Below, in pieces: positions 1 to 11,887 of a stretch of 64,000 bases of DNA. Both the position numbers and the translations under genes were made by a program. The stretch lies in contig PQWQ01000021.1 of assembly GCA_002943765.1 (NCBI GenBank), positions 496,001 to 560,000 of the forward strand. The letters run 5' to 3'. Each line of letters opens with the position of its first letter. Position 1 is the stretch's first letter. Source of the stretch: Psoroptes ovis (taxonomy: Eukaryota; Arthropoda; Arachnida; Sarcoptiformes; Psoroptidae). The notes under the pieces are model-generated. The model made no database searches and was not told the origin of the DNA. It saw only the letters and a list, made by a program, of their open reading frames with translations.

Positions 1-1035
1 ATACCCATAGGAAGAAGTGGCGAAAATGATCGAAAATTTCGGCGAAAAAATACCAAAACAGTCCAATGTTTGGCTGTAAATCACTGACTTTGAATACGTA
101 CAAATAATTCGATTCAACAAATCTCCAATCACCATTTTCAAGCCATAAACATAGGGTCAGCAGGGTCGATTCAATTATTACGAACACAATGATCGATGAA
201 CAGATTGATCGGAAGTTGATTGGTCGATCAGACATTGGTTGATTGAGGCTCGGGTCTTTGGAGCTTTTGGAATTTTCTTGATGGTCTTGACCATTGTGAC
301 CATGGCGCTCGAGTATCAATACGATCGGCAGCAAAAATATCACCGAATAGAAAGTATTCAACGTAACCAGAGCCAACAGGGTAAGCGCTAGTAGCCACTG
401 ACCATTGGTTGCCATCAATACGACCATTGATATGAGGAAATTTTGAAATATCTGTGTCGATTGCGCAACACATGGCAGTATGGCGAATGGTGACAACATA
501 TAAATCCATATGATCCATTCACCACTGGTCACAATTGATTGAGGCTTGATCAATAGATTATCGATTAATTTCTTGTCATCATTTAATTGTTTAGCTTGAA
601 TCAGCTGAGTTTGTTCATGATTTCGAATCGAATTCAATTGTTTTGCTGATATTTGAGACAATATGAATGCTGTCAACAGATCAATGGCTATAAATAGGGT
701 TATCAGCTGAAATTCCGACAAATATTCGTGGATTAATTGATAAAATTTAAGATATAGCGGTGATTCATGAAATGTATCACCATCGTATGGATGGATGTTT
801 AGCTGTTTTAGCTTGATTCCTTCGATTACTGGATAAATGAATGGTAAACAAACGAATGAATGACTTTGACAATTGATTGACATGAAGGCAACTTACCACG
901 TGTCCATGATGATAGCGGTGATGACAGCTCTACACGTTTCGATATTTCCCGATAATATGAACTGTAACGGAATGAATATCGGAGAAATATGCCCAGAAAT
1001 ATTACCGAAAGTAATTTAAAGCTGATTGCTGCCAT
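1..1035 (-). CDS. PIGU: PIG-U, GPI transamidase subunit (partial, C-terminus beyond left edge)
   Basis: Subunit of the ER-membrane GPI transamidase complex, which joins preformed GPI anchors to proteins. Exon 1 is 897-1035 and exon 2 is 1-828, split by a 68-nt GT-AG intron (829-896); the joined frame stays open for 322 codons to the window edge. Exon 1 has a hydrophobic first helix followed by ERVE-like KRVELSSPLSSW, a signature of the PIG-U N-terminus, and exon 2 opens with VIEGIKL, matching the family across the junction. Near the edge is NIGLFWYFFAEIFDHF, the most conserved PIG-U block, which has been compared with fatty-acid elongases. A Gln/Asn-rich stretch and a hydrophilic loop (around nt 190-280) are longer than in vertebrates. 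The upstream gap to Sowah is under 400 bp and contains a hairpin MITE. Identification is firm; the last third is not visible. Confidence 0.94.
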
Positions 1036-1294
1036 AGATCCAAGTTGATAATGATCAGATTTGATTATTCTGAATAATGGATTTGAATCAATTCAAAGCA
1101 AAAATTGGAAGATCAGAAAGCAGAAATCACATTTTACAGCGAAACACGGCTGAAATGGCGTGTAAACAGCTGTTTTTATCCATTGAAAATAACGAGTACA
1201 CGTTACATACACGCCGAAAATGCCGTGCAGCAACACGACGATAAACGCCAATTTTGAAGTTGAGTTTGTCAAAATTGATTTTTTGCAAATTTTA

Positions 1295-1378
1295 ATCAAG
1301 TTGTCCGAAAAGTTCTGGCCAATTTTCATGATCGCAACTCTATCCGATTGAGCCGAATGAACTTTTCGGACAATCTAA
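1295..1378. mobile_element. 80-bp hairpin MITE, asymmetric loop class, diverged left end
   Basis: Arms read GTTGTCCGAAAAGTTC and the complement of AGATTGTCCGAAAAGTTC. The inner parts differ (TTCTGGCC on one side, TTCATTCGG on the other), the mark of the asymmetric class. It lies between the PIG-U start codon and the Sowah stop codon. Confidence 0.8.
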
Positions 1379-1428
1379 TATTTTTGATTAATTATTTCAA
1401 TCAATTTTAATGAAGAAATTAATTTCAT

Positions 1429-4111
1429 TTATTTATTATTATTATTCGTATTCAAATGTTTTTGTTTTGATTTTTCATTCATACTTTTACGACGTTTAAA
1501 CGCTTTGGTATTACGTAACCGATTACGTACGAGCATTGATTGATGTGAAATTTTATTTCGCAGATTATTTTTAAAATTATCCGTGGCAGATTGTTGATTT
1601 TCGTTTGGATTTTGATCAGCAGCGAATCCATCATTGATACCGCCATCATCATCATTGATTTGACCATTATCATCAGTAGAATTCAATGAAATCTGACCAT
1701 TAGCACTGCCAAACATTTCTAAACGATTCTTAAGATGAGCAAATTCTTTCGATGATTTCGGCAGGTAATGGTGTGCTTTTTTCCCATAATTATCACGTAT
1801 TTCAGGATTTGCATCTGTTGAAAATTAATTCAAATGAATTCAATTGAATCATTATTTAAATATCAGGCTGTCCGAAAAGTTCATTCGGCTAAATCGAATA
1901 GAATCATTCATGAAAATCGGCCAAAACTTTTCGGACAACCTAATATATATTCATATCGCACCAAAATGAAAAACTCACCATAATGATAAATGAGCATTTT
2001 CATTATTTCATCATTACGAAATTGTGCTGCAATGTGTAGCGGTGTCGAACCACTGAATGATTTACAATTAGTATCCGCTTTGAATGTACCAGCAATCAGC
2101 TTAATGATTTCGGGTTTATTAAATTTTGCTGCCCAATGCAATGCAGTGAAACCCATAATTGAATCATAATACCGACATAATTCAGGGTCTTGCTTCAGCA
2201 GCGATACCAATTCTTGATAATTACAATCACTTGAGGCTATAATCCATCGTTTTTTCAACGGATCAATTGAAGATAATTGAACAGAATTCGAATCAGAATT
2301 ATCGGAATTCAAATTTTGATTAATTGATGATAATACTTGATGATGATGATGAGGGTTATTCACAAAATAATTATTACTATTATTACGTATTTTATTATTT
2401 ACAGTTTGTGCGATTGAATTTGATAAACTCGATGATGAACTGGTGGTAGAGGTCACCGTCGTTGAAGATGGCGCTGTTGTAGATGGCATCGGTAATCGTA
2501 TATTGTCTTGTACGACTAATTTATTCAAAATTTGTTGAGCATGCTCTTTGACACGGCCACATTGACGTGATAATTCTTGAATTTCTTTTTTGACCGGATT
2601 TATTTCGTTGATTGGGACCGCTGCTGTTGCGGTAGTGGTCTGATCAATCAATTTCGATGGTTTCTAAGTGAATAAAGGCAAAAATCAATTAAATCGAACG
2701 CAATCGATAGAAACACCTTACATCATTTGGTGATTGTGACTGTAGCTGTTGCGTTAATGGCTGCTGCAGCTGCTGTTGCTGCTGATAATTAACATTGTTA
2801 CAACCAACAATAGGCACTCGACTGTCATTATCAATGACGGATGTATTAACTGCTGCAACAATAACTGGTGACATTGACGTTGTTGGACTATTTTTTTTAC
2901 GCGGTGGTGGTCTCGGTGGTGGGGTTGGCGGTGGCTGCAGTGGTTGTGACTGTGACTGCAGCGGTGGTGGTGGCATTGCCATTGAATTACTCAAATTATG
3001 CCCATTATTTCCATTAATTGTTGTTATAGCCTTAAATTGATCATCAGTGTTTGTTGTTGTCATTGATCGACAATTATTATTAATATTAATCTCTTCAATT
3101 GTTGGTAAATAACAACATTTTTTCCCATTGTTCATCATTCCACCATTGTTGTTATTACTGTTGTTGTTCATATATCTTGTCACAGATGATTGTGGCAGTC
3201 GATTTGTTAATGGTGGATGATGAGAATTGATACTGTTAACAGCGCCACCACCGCTGGTGGAATATGATGGCAGATGTTTCGAATCGTTGTTATTCAATGA
3301 ACCACTGGAATTATGATTAGTTTCACTGACCACTTGTTGCTTGTCAAGGCTAAGGGTTGTCGGCCGATTCAGTATCGTTGGAGCTGTTGGTGGTGGAGCG
3401 CTCGAAGCGCCGCAATCATTTGGCGGCTGTTTTGCGGCTGATGGCCCGCTGAAATCATTCGATTTCGATTGCGGCTTTGAAGCCGGTGGACTGAAATTAT
3501 GCGTCAACAGCGATGATAATGACGGCGATGTAGCCGGTGAACTGGACAATGATGATGATGTTGAAGATGTTGTGGTTGATGATGATGATAATGACAACGA
3601 ATCTTTACCATTTTGTTGTTGAAGGGTTTTCATGTATTTTGGTCGTAACAACAGGTATTTCATACCCTGTGCAAGTGAATAAAGGGTTAAACCTGATTAA
3701 ATCATGTCAAATCAAGCATTTAAATCAACTTACATCTTCAGTGATAACAGTGGCCAACGTGTTGACATAATTCTTGAATAAAATCCGAGCGTTTGCTGTT
3801 GATTTTGCCGGGAAAATTCACAAAAAAAATCAAAATTAATTCAGTTAAATTAAAACTAATTCAGTTTAATTAAAAGTAATTCAGTTAAATTAAAACTAAT
3901 TCAGTTTAATTAAAAGTAATTCAGTTAAATTAAAACTAATTCAGTTTAATTAAAAGTAATTCAGTTAAATTAACTTAAACATGAACAAACCTAACGTATT
4001 CGGATTGGACAGTGCCGATTTAAAATGCGTTACCAGCTCCGTATAGATTACTTTACCACCTTTTTGTTGAAAATAAGCGAGAATATCGTTCAATGTGAAT
4101 TCAATGTCCAT
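1429..4111 (-). CDS. Sowah: Sowah (sosondowah) family ankyrin-repeat protein
   Basis: Five exons on the minus strand: 3991-4111, 3734-3795, 2722-3666, 1979-2663, 1429-1814; every junction is GT-AG and keeps frame, giving 732 residues. Residues 1-75 form the N-terminal winged-helix domain typical of Sowah (FTLNDILAYFQQKGGKVIY, then FKNYVNTLATV and GMKYLLLRPKY across exons 1-3). Exon 3 is low-complexity Ser/Thr/Asn/Gln-rich with a PPPTPPPRPPPRKK stretch that could bind SH3 domains. Exon 4 holds His and Asn runs and then ankyrin repeats (about 510-620) with FTALHWAAKFNKPEIIKLI and STPLHIAAQFRNDEIMKML. The repeat ends in exon 5 with NYGKKAHHYL, a Sowah hallmark, followed by a basic tail. Length is somewhat above vertebrate SOWAHA/C, explained by the low-complexity insert. 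The introns are small (58-195 nt). Its linkage with Iroquois is ancient in animals. A poly(A) signal (AATAAA) overlaps the stop codon region at 1428-1437. Confidence 0.93.
1863..1943. mobile_element. 80-bp hairpin MITE, asymmetric class, in Sowah intron 4
   Basis: Left end CAGGCTGTCCGAAAAGTTC, right end CTTTTCGGACAACCTAA, flanked by TA on both sides. It makes up half of the 164-nt intron between the two ankyrin-coding exons, so it is tolerated in a transcript. Confidence 0.85.
3837..3974. repeat. 40-bp tandem repeat in Sowah intron 1
   Basis: About 3.4 copies of a 40-bp unit, each made of two diverged 20-mers that start TAATTCAG and differ at a few positions (GTTAAATTAAAAC against GTTTAATTAAAAG). 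The 40-bp copies are identical to each other, so expansion was recent. It fills most of the 195-nt intron. Confidence 0.95.
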
Positions 4112-5933
4112 TTTTGGGCAATTCGATTACTCAATATCCTTCAATATTTCAATGTATGAACACAAATTGACGACAAATGCTTCGAAAATTCATCAAATTT
4201 CAATAATAAACGACATAAATGGTCGTGATTCAGCATAAATCAGCATAAACATCAATGATTATATCACAAAATCGTTGATTTATAGAAATATTGACAATTG
4301 TTGCGCTTAAATTGACTTGAAGCAGCCTAAACGATGACTAAACAAGCTTGAAAATTTCCAAATTTCCAAATATGAAGATTACAAATGAAATTATACAAGA
4401 GTATTATTTTGGCTTTGAATGTCTTAGATACTGCTGGATGACTTGTTGATTAGTGCTTTAAGAGTCTTTGGTAGAGTGAATCTATGGTGATTATCAGTGA
4501 ATGATTCATTCATTGTTCAAATTCATTTCTCAGAAATCATTTTTAATTTAAAATCTTGGCTTGGATACATTGGCGTAGTCTTAGTGGTCGTCGTTGTTAC
4601 CATTGATTATTGTTGTTTACCATTGTTTTCTACGATTTGTTTACAACTGTTGTTGTTGTCTGGCCAATATCTTACATCAAATAATAACAATGAAATATTG
4701 AACAATAAATTATCGTTTCACGGGGAAAATCTTATTAAATCATTCGGAAAAGCTCAAAATTATCGAATTTTCACTACAATCATCCGAAAAAGCTTGAAAT
4801 CATCGAGTTTTCAGTAAAATCTTGGAATTTTCTTTGAAATCTTTGAGTTTTTCACTGAAAATCATTGAATTTTCATTGAAATCTTCTTCTAATTCATCGA
4901 AAAGCGATTCATTTTACGATTCACAATGGTCAATGTTTCATTTCATTCACAATTTACTTGTCAAAAAACCATTAAACATTAGAGAAGAAGATACATTGAA
5001 GAAGACGGAGAAGAAACATTAAAAAATTATGAAATTTCGAAATAAAAATTCAATCGATTTGAATGATGTTTTAGGCTATTTTTCAATATGATATCAAAAA
5101 TCAAATTTCATTGAACACAAATACATTAAACATCAAATATTTTCCATTGAACAAATATTAAGTAAATAAATGCCAATAGTCTTACATACACACACACGTT
5201 TATTTGTTTTCTTATGTTTTTCTTATGGCCGACTCAACACCACTTGTGACTTGTCAAAAATTTCTTCTGTTTCTGCTGTTTTCGATTCAAAAACGAAAGA
5301 AATGAATGAAATTTGAATGAAATAAACATGGATTGATACCTGTTCTATGAGGTTGTTGGCGACCAATGGAAGATGCTGCAGCCAAATATGTGTTGAAATA
5401 TGTTGAAATACGGAGGAATTCAATTGAATTCAATGGAATTTAAGCGGCGAAACTGGTTTCAATTATGCTGTTGTGAGTCAACTGTGAATCAATTAGCATT
5501 TGTAATACGTGGTCACTTTTGGTGGTTGCATTGGTGATGAGGTTGGTACCTTTTTCATTTCAACAAATAACAACAACAACAGGTATGTTGTATTACCTGA
5601 AACCATTTTGTTTTTTTTCTTTTATTTTTTCGAATCTTTTTTCTTGTTGTTACGTTTTTGTTTTCTAAACAATAGATGGCGCCACTGATCACTTCGAACA
5701 CATGTGTTTTGATATTTTTTTTCGAAATTTTCAAAAAATCAAAATCAAATTAAATTTAATGCAATTAAATTAATTTTAATTCAGTTTAATTAATAAATTA
5801 CGACAGCTTCAGATCAACCGAGGTGAGTGACCACGATTCGATGATCCATTCATTCTTATAATTGTCCCTTTTCGTTGATTTGAACAGATTTAGCTGACTT
5901 GGACCGCGTGGACCCTCATAACCCCTATCAATC
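4112..5933. other. Divergent intergenic region, Sowah / polymerase-beta-like
   Basis: 1.8 kb between two start codons facing away from each other, so it should contain both promoters. Around 4740-4905 there is a degenerate tandem repeat of roughly 22 bp built on GAATTTTCATTGAAATC. An ORF of 106 codons at 4497-4817 has a hydrophobic stretch rich in Val and Leu, but its second half is this repeat and I do not call it a gene. No TATA box stands out. A CTCF-like word lies at 5673. Confidence 0.5.
5673..5686 (+). promoter_or_regulatory. CTCF-like word upstream of the polymerase-beta-like gene
   Basis: TAGATGGCGCCACTG contains AGATGGCGC, the core recognised by CTCF in flies and vertebrates. The left half of the full motif (CCACC) is missing, so this is weaker than the two sites at 11765 and 17101. 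Confidence 0.25.
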
Positions 5934-7100
5934 ATGTCTGAAGATAACCCAAACAAAGACATTTGTGACATGCTCATTAAACTAGGTGAACATGAACGAG
6001 ATGTAAATGGTATCATTTACAAATATCATGCATATCGTAAAGCATCGAAAGCATTGGAACAATATGGTAAACGTGTTCAATCAGGCTCGGAAGCCCAAAA
6101 ACTATCAGGTATTGGACCTAAAATTGCAGCAAAAATTGAAGAATTTCTTCAAAATGGTGGCATTGTTGATGATAATAACAATGACGACAAGAAATCAGCT
6201 GATTCTTCTAAGGCTAAAGAAAAGCCACTGAAAAAGAAATCAAAGAAAACCGACGACCAAGACCAGGGTGTAAATAGTCAAGATGTTGGCCAAGATGAAT
6301 ATCTTAAAGATGATTTCATGGAAAATTATCATTTGTTCCATCAAATGTCATTGATTGATGCAATGAACTTGCGAATAGTCGACCGAATTGATTCGATTGG
6401 CGACCTGAAATCCAACAAAAACAGCTGTCAAGCGAAATTGACCAAATCTCAGCTGATTTGTCTCGAATATTACCACGATTTACGTCGTAAATTATCACGT
6501 AAAGAACAGAAGAAATATTTTATTGAAACATTCGAACAAATTCTACGGAAATTGATCGATAAACAGCTGATTTATGTGGAATATTGCGGTGAATATCGCC
6601 GGCAGCAGCCGAAAGTCGCAAATCAGCTGACAGTGCTGGTTATTGATCTGCAGACCAAGTCAAATGACCCCGATTGCGGCCAAAAATTGTCAAAATTAAT
6701 GCAAAAAATCAACGAAATTTTGACCCAGAAAAATTTCGTGGAAACCAATCTGTCGTATAACACCAAAGATGACTATAGTTTCACCAGTATCATCAAGGCA
6801 TCCATCAATGATTCAGAAGATTCCAAGAAACTCGTGACCCTAAGGTCAATTTTGCACGTTTTCTTAGTCCCCAAAGACCAATACATATGCCGATTGTTTC
6901 ACCTTACGGGTTCCGAACGATTTTGGAATGAAATTCGACTGAAATTACTGGAGCGCCACCTGATTTTGACTGAAAAATCATTGAAATCAATCAATATCGA
7001 TACAATGGCGCTCGGCCAACCGATAAAGCTGAAAAGTGAAGAAGAATTATTTGAAAAATATTTGAAACAAGATTACATCGAGCCAAAACAACGTAATTGA
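5934..7100 (+). CDS. POLB: DNA polymerase beta-like protein, lyase site kept, polymerase active site lost
   Basis: One open frame of 388 residues without introns; start is the ATG before SEDNPNKDI, which aligns with the family N-terminus. Residues 8-75 are the 8-kDa lyase domain: YKYHAYRKAS and KLSGIGPKIAAKIEEFL keep K30, Y34, K63 and the Schiff-base lysine K67 (K35, Y39, K68 and K72 in human). A charged linker rich in Asp, Lys and Ser (77-125) replaces the usual short hinge. The second helix-hairpin-helix has lost its GIG. The polymerase part is recognisable by CGEYRR (218-223), VPKDQY (312-317) and LTGSERF (324-330), but the catalytic aspartates align to N230, L232 and H308 (human D190, D192, D256). 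The frame is long and intact, so this is not a simple pseudogene. Known family role: base-excision repair in the nucleus or mitochondria. Inferred role here: 5'-deoxyribose-phosphate lyase or DNA-binding scaffold without synthesis. The single exon would also fit a retrocopy. Confidence 0.9.
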   Translation: MSEDNPNKDICDMLIKLGEHERDVNGIIYKYHAYRKASKALEQYGKRVQSGSEAQKLSGIGPKIAAKIEEFLQNGGIVDDNNNDDKKSADSSKAKEKPLKKKSKKTDDQDQGVNSQDVGQDEYLKDDFMENYHLFHQMSLIDAMNLRIVDRIDSIGDLKSNKNSCQAKLTKSQLICLEYYHDLRRKLSRKEQKKYFIETFEQILRKLIDKQLIYVEYCGEYRRQQPKVANQLTVLVIDLQTKSNDPDCGQKLSKLMQKINEILTQKNFVETNLSYNTKDDYSFTSIIKASINDSEDSKKLVTLRSILHVFLVPKDQYICRLFHLTGSERFWNEIRLKLLERHLILTEKSLKSINIDTMALGQPIKLKSEEELFEKYLKQDYIEPKQRN

Positions 7101-8970
7101 ATTCAAGTAATGAATTCAAGTAAATTCCAAATTTATTCCAGTAAAATCCAAATTAATTAAAATAATTTGAAGTAATTTGTAATTCGAATCAATTCCATCG
7201 AATTTCAATTAATCAAACAATATTTTGACAAATCATCAATGTTTTAGATGCCCAGATATCTTTATTGGAAATCAAATCCATCATATAAATAATTATGAAT
7301 AATTCAATCAATCAAATCGTATTAAAATTGAATCAATCAAAATCCATCCATAATAATTCTGAATAATTGAATTAATCAAACCCTTGTTGTATTAATCAAA
7401 ACTCTTGTATTGTAATTAATTGAAATTACACAGAAATTGTTCCAACGTGTAAGTAATATATCATTGATCGTTGATAATTATCAAATTAATTGTTTCAAAC
7501 GAACAGAGTAATTAAGTCATTTATTTTATTGCAGGTTTAACCTTAACAAATCGATCGATCAATATCATTATTATTAATTTTATTATTATTACGATTATGT
7601 CTTTGATATAATGATTACATGCTATTGTACACAATGTATCATTATTATGTATTTTATGAATATTTATTGCTGGAAATCCAAAATGATCAAAGATGATCAG
7701 TGATTCTTAATACTTCGAAGACTCTGAAGACTCAAAGGCTACAAGCTCATCACCAGCACCGCCACGTGCGCAGCACTGATCATCGATTGATCATGATCAG
7801 TTATCATCGAATCATCAATTCCAGCCCAATCACTTACAAGCAACGGTACTCTTGAGCAAAATCTTCCAACAACAACCAGCGCATACTGGTTTAGAAACAC
7901 TGTGTACCTTCTAATCGTATTATTATTATTATTATCTGCTGCGGCTCCAAATGTTTTGTTTGAATTAATTTAATTGAATTTTTTTTTTCAATTAAATTGA
8001 TGTGCACCATTAAGAATTTGGTATTATGGCCATTATACACCAATATCGCCATTATCATCATCGATATCATTACCTCTTGTTGTTCAAATACAAATACAAA
8101 TTCAAACAAAACAGAAACAAATACAAACAAATAAACGAATGAATGAAGGAGAAATGTTTCAAATTCAATATCAAATTATCAATTATAAAACATATCGTCA
8201 ATGTATCATCATCATGTTCATTAAACATTGGATAGACCGGTTTGACGACCACAAACAACGAATGATGACGACTTGACTTGAATACTTTTTGGATTGAATA
8301 AATATTTGAAAATATTTCGAATGTTTTTAATTCAAAAATTATTAATCATATTAATCAACATTTGTATGATCAACATGGTTGTAATGGTATATAAATGGTA
8401 CTGATATTATATCAATGATAATGGTGATGATGATGATGATGATGAGCGAATCTTAATTTCTCTCTCATTTGAAAGCTATAAGATATTTGTAAGAAATAAG
8501 CGAAATAACTTTCACCATCATTCATTCGTCTTATTTCATTCATATTCGAAACATTCATCATATTCATATCCATCATTTATGATCAACAAGTTGTATTGAA
8601 AATGATCAGAAATTATAAATAATGATCATCATTTAAATTCGTTCAGATTTCAATTCAATTTGATTTAAAATTCAATCAAATTCATTTAAATTTGATTGAA
8701 TAGAATTACAAATGATAATTCATTTAATGTTGTGATGTAATTTTGTATTTTATTTTGATTTTGATCATTTTTGGCTCAAGAATATTCTTGTGTAATTAAA
8801 TTTTGTGATTACTTGGATTATTGTTGTTTTTTTTTTTTTTTGGAAGTTCATCGCCGGTGAAATTGTCGATCTTCGCTGGTGAAAGATATTATTGTGCCTT
8901 TGGCAACTGTAGCGACTTGGTGTGTTTCGAAGTTATACGCAAGTTTTGCCAAGCTTTATTCGACTGAATT
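7101..8970. other. Intergenic region, polymerase-beta-like / TAT
   Basis: AT-rich, with ATG/ATC trinucleotide runs (about 8424-8445) and a poly-T run at 8827-8842, about 130 bp upstream of the TAT start codon. No hairpin MITE and no supported ORF. It must contain the 3' end of the upstream gene and the TAT promoter; I see no clear AATAAA just after the first stop. Confidence 0.5.
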
Positions 8971-11695
8971 ATGGTCATAATGGACAAAACGTCTTCAACA
9001 TCATCAGCGGTGATTTATTCGAAAACGAATGGCCATTCGACACCGATATCATCGAATACGTCGGTATCGATTCCATACGACGACACTGATGATGTTGATG
9101 TCAACGATGATCAACAATCAAATCAATCAATGAGAAAGAAAGAATGGTCAATACGTGCATCACCACGTGCATTGGCTACAATTAATCCAATTCGTAGAAT
9201 TGTTGAAACAATGGATTTACAGCCAAATCGTGATAAACATTTTATACCGCTATCAATCGGTAAGTTTCGATCATTATCTTCTTTAATTAACCCTTTCAGA
9301 TCAATCATTCCGTTGGCCTGCTGACTCAAACTGGCCACGCAACCTTCACAGGGTCCCCCCTCCCGTTACCTATGATTGACCATCATTTCTTGACCATTCT
9401 CATTGATTTTGACTAATTATCTTCTGCTTTCTTCGATTATCAAATAGGTGATCCAACATTATTCGGTAATTTTAAACCATGTGACGAGATTATAGAATCA
9501 ATGGTATCGACAATAACATCATCGAAATATAATGGTTATCAGCCAGCATGCGGTAGTAATGAAGCTCGTGCGGCTGTTGCAAATTATTGTCAATCATATG
9601 GCATGGCTGTTGATGCCAAGGTTAGGAAAATACTTTCAAACAAAAAAAAAAAATTATTTTAAAAAATTTTATTCAAAATATTTCAGTAACAAATTCATAT
9701 GATAAATGTATAGCCTTGAAATCTTGAATTATTTTTAACAAGATGTCTTTCGATAGGATGCTTCTCTAAACTAATAATCTTCATTCAACGAAGACATTTC
9801 AAAAATATTTTCACTGATATCTTTAAAAAATATCTTGTATATCTCTTAAGATGTTTAATAATAAGAACAAGAAATGCCACAATGATCGTAGTCGTAGCAT
9901 TATCGTATCATTATCATCATTATAATCATTGCACCATGTTTATGTCATTTACGTGCGTATGATATACCTGTCAGTGTATGAATTATACAAGTATTACTTG
10001 TATGATATCAAAAGGTGCTTGTGAATAAATAACATCCATTGTGGATACCAAAATGACCAGAAGGCATATATTTGGTCACATGGTTATGTTGTTGTTGATT
10101 AATTTCATAAATGAATGATTGGTTGTTTATTTGAATTCAATTCGAATTCATTCGAACGATAATGACAATGTTGATCTTCGTGAATCTTCATTATCTTCAA
10201 TCAATAATTCAAAAATAACTAATCATCGAATGATATCAAGGTTAACAAGATTTTATTTTTTTGATTATGATTATGATCAAATCCTTTCATTTAATTAATT
10301 CAATTTAAATGATTGATCGGAATTAATTTATTTAAATTCATTCGAATTAATTAATTAAAAATTCAAGATTTCAATCATTGATTCTTGGTGCATCTGCTTG
10401 TTAACCACTGCATGTAATTCACTGAATTAATTCTGATCATTATTTAACTAAATTACTAATCAGATGTAATCCAGCGAATCGTTGCATAATTAATCCATGA
10501 ATTAATCGAACTTTTTTCATCATTTAACCCTTTCTTATTAGGACATAATCTTAACATCAGGCTGTTCACATGCCTTGGATTTATGTATGTCAATATTAGC
10601 ACAACCGCATTGTAATATATTAGTACCATGTCCTGGTTTTCCATTATATAAAACATTATCAACATTACTCGGTATTGAAATACGTTATTATCGTTTGATG
10701 GCCGAACGCTGTTGGCAAATTGATTTGGATGATCTGCGATCGAAAATTGATTCGAATACTGTTGGCGTGATTTATAATAATCCATCAAATCCATGTGGAT
10801 CAGTATTTCCCCGGCGGCATATTGAAGATTTTCTCGCCATTTGCGAGCGATATCGGTTACCAGTGATTGCTGATGAAATTTATGAAAATTTAATATTCCC
10901 GGGTCATGAATTTCATGCTCTGGCATCGTTGACCGATCAAGTCCCGATACTTCATTGTAGTGGTTCGACGAAAAAATTCCTTATACCCGGCTGGCGGCTT
11001 GGTTGGGTCGCTATCAATGATCGCCACGATCGTTTTGGTGATGATGTAATCAAATGTTTAACCCTTTACGACCCTTGATTTTAATTATTCTTTATTCCCC
11101 ATAGATCCGCAATGGCCTCAATTCCTTAGCAGCACGTTTGCTTGGACCAAATTCATTGGCACAAGGTGCAATCGGTAAAATACTTACATTGACACCGAAA
11201 TCATTTTTCGATGGTATCATTGCTCAAATACATGTATGTACTTCTGTTCGCATTTCAACCCTTTAATGATTGTTTTTTCTATTGTGACCATAACTATTCA
11301 TCGATTGTGACCACAACTAGCGTAACGCAAAATTTGCCTACAATCGTCTGAAACAAATGAACGGGTTGGTACCTATTGAACCTGCTGGTGCTTTCTACAT
11401 GATGTGCCGCATTCAAATGGAAATGTTTCCATCATTTCGTAATGATCTTCATTTAGTCGAACAACTTGTACATGAAGAATCGGTATTTTGTTTACCCGGG
11501 CGTTGTTTCGAGTTCCCCGGGTACATACGGCTTGTGCTAGCACTGGATTTTGAATCACTTCGCGAAGCTATAGACCGCATTGAATTGTTCGTTAATCGTT
11601 ATTATACGGCCATCGATAATGGACAAGTTAATGATGCTAATAATGGCACCAATGATGGTCAATGCTCACCGATAACAAATGGTTCATCAAATTAA
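8971..11695 (+). CDS. TAT: Tyrosine aminotransferase
   Basis: PLP enzyme that transfers the amino group of tyrosine to 2-oxoglutarate, giving 4-hydroxyphenylpyruvate, the first step of tyrosine breakdown; cytosolic in animals. Exons 8971-9259, 9448-9620, 10542-11045, 11105-11233, 11321-11695, all GT-AG and in frame, give 489 residues (human 454; the excess is an N-terminal Ser/Asp-rich extension and a Asn/Gly-rich tail). Visible landmarks in order: SIRASPRALATINPIRRIVE, LSIGDPTLFGNFKP, YNGYQPACGSNEARAAVA, CPGFPLYKTL, NNPSNPCGS, ADEIYENLIF with the PLP-ring aspartate, and SGSTKKFLIPGWRLGW with the Schiff-base lysine at about 298. The C-terminal domain has PAGAFYMM, CLPGRCFEFPGYIRLV with the substrate-carboxylate arginine. 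All catalytic positions are present, so it should be active. Start could also be the second ATG, three codons on. Confidence 0.96.
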
Positions 11696-11764
11696 TTGAA
11701 TCACAAAGGTTTTGGCGCGTTTTTCGAATTTGAAATTTTTATTTTTTGAAATAACTGTTATTTT

Positions 11765-11783
11765 CGCCACCAGATGGCGCACC
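11765..11783 (+). promoter_or_regulatory. CTCF-like motif 3' of TAT
   Basis: CGCCACCAGATGGCGCACC matches both halves of the animal CTCF consensus (CCACCAG plus GATGGCGC). It lies 70 bp after the TAT stop codon, at the border between the gene-dense part and the Iroquois desert. The first 14 bases recur at 17101 in the same orientation. Confidence 0.4.
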
Positions 11784-11792
11784 GTCTCCATT

Positions 11793-11798
11793 AATAAA
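11793..11798 (+). terminator. Likely TAT poly(A) signal
   Basis: AATAAA about 100 nt after the TAT stop, followed by a T-rich run, as expected for a cleavage site. Confidence 0.5.
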
Positions 11799-11887
11799 TT
11801 TTTTTTTGTTTGCTGAAAAAAACATGTGCACATAAACACCAAAACCTTTTGCTAATGACTTTAAGGTCCATGAAGGTCAAGACCTCA

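Noticed and set aside
4497..4817. 106-codon ORF with a hydrophobic Val/Leu stretch
   Set aside because: Hydrophobicity comes from GTN/TTG low-complexity DNA and the second half is a degenerate tandem repeat.
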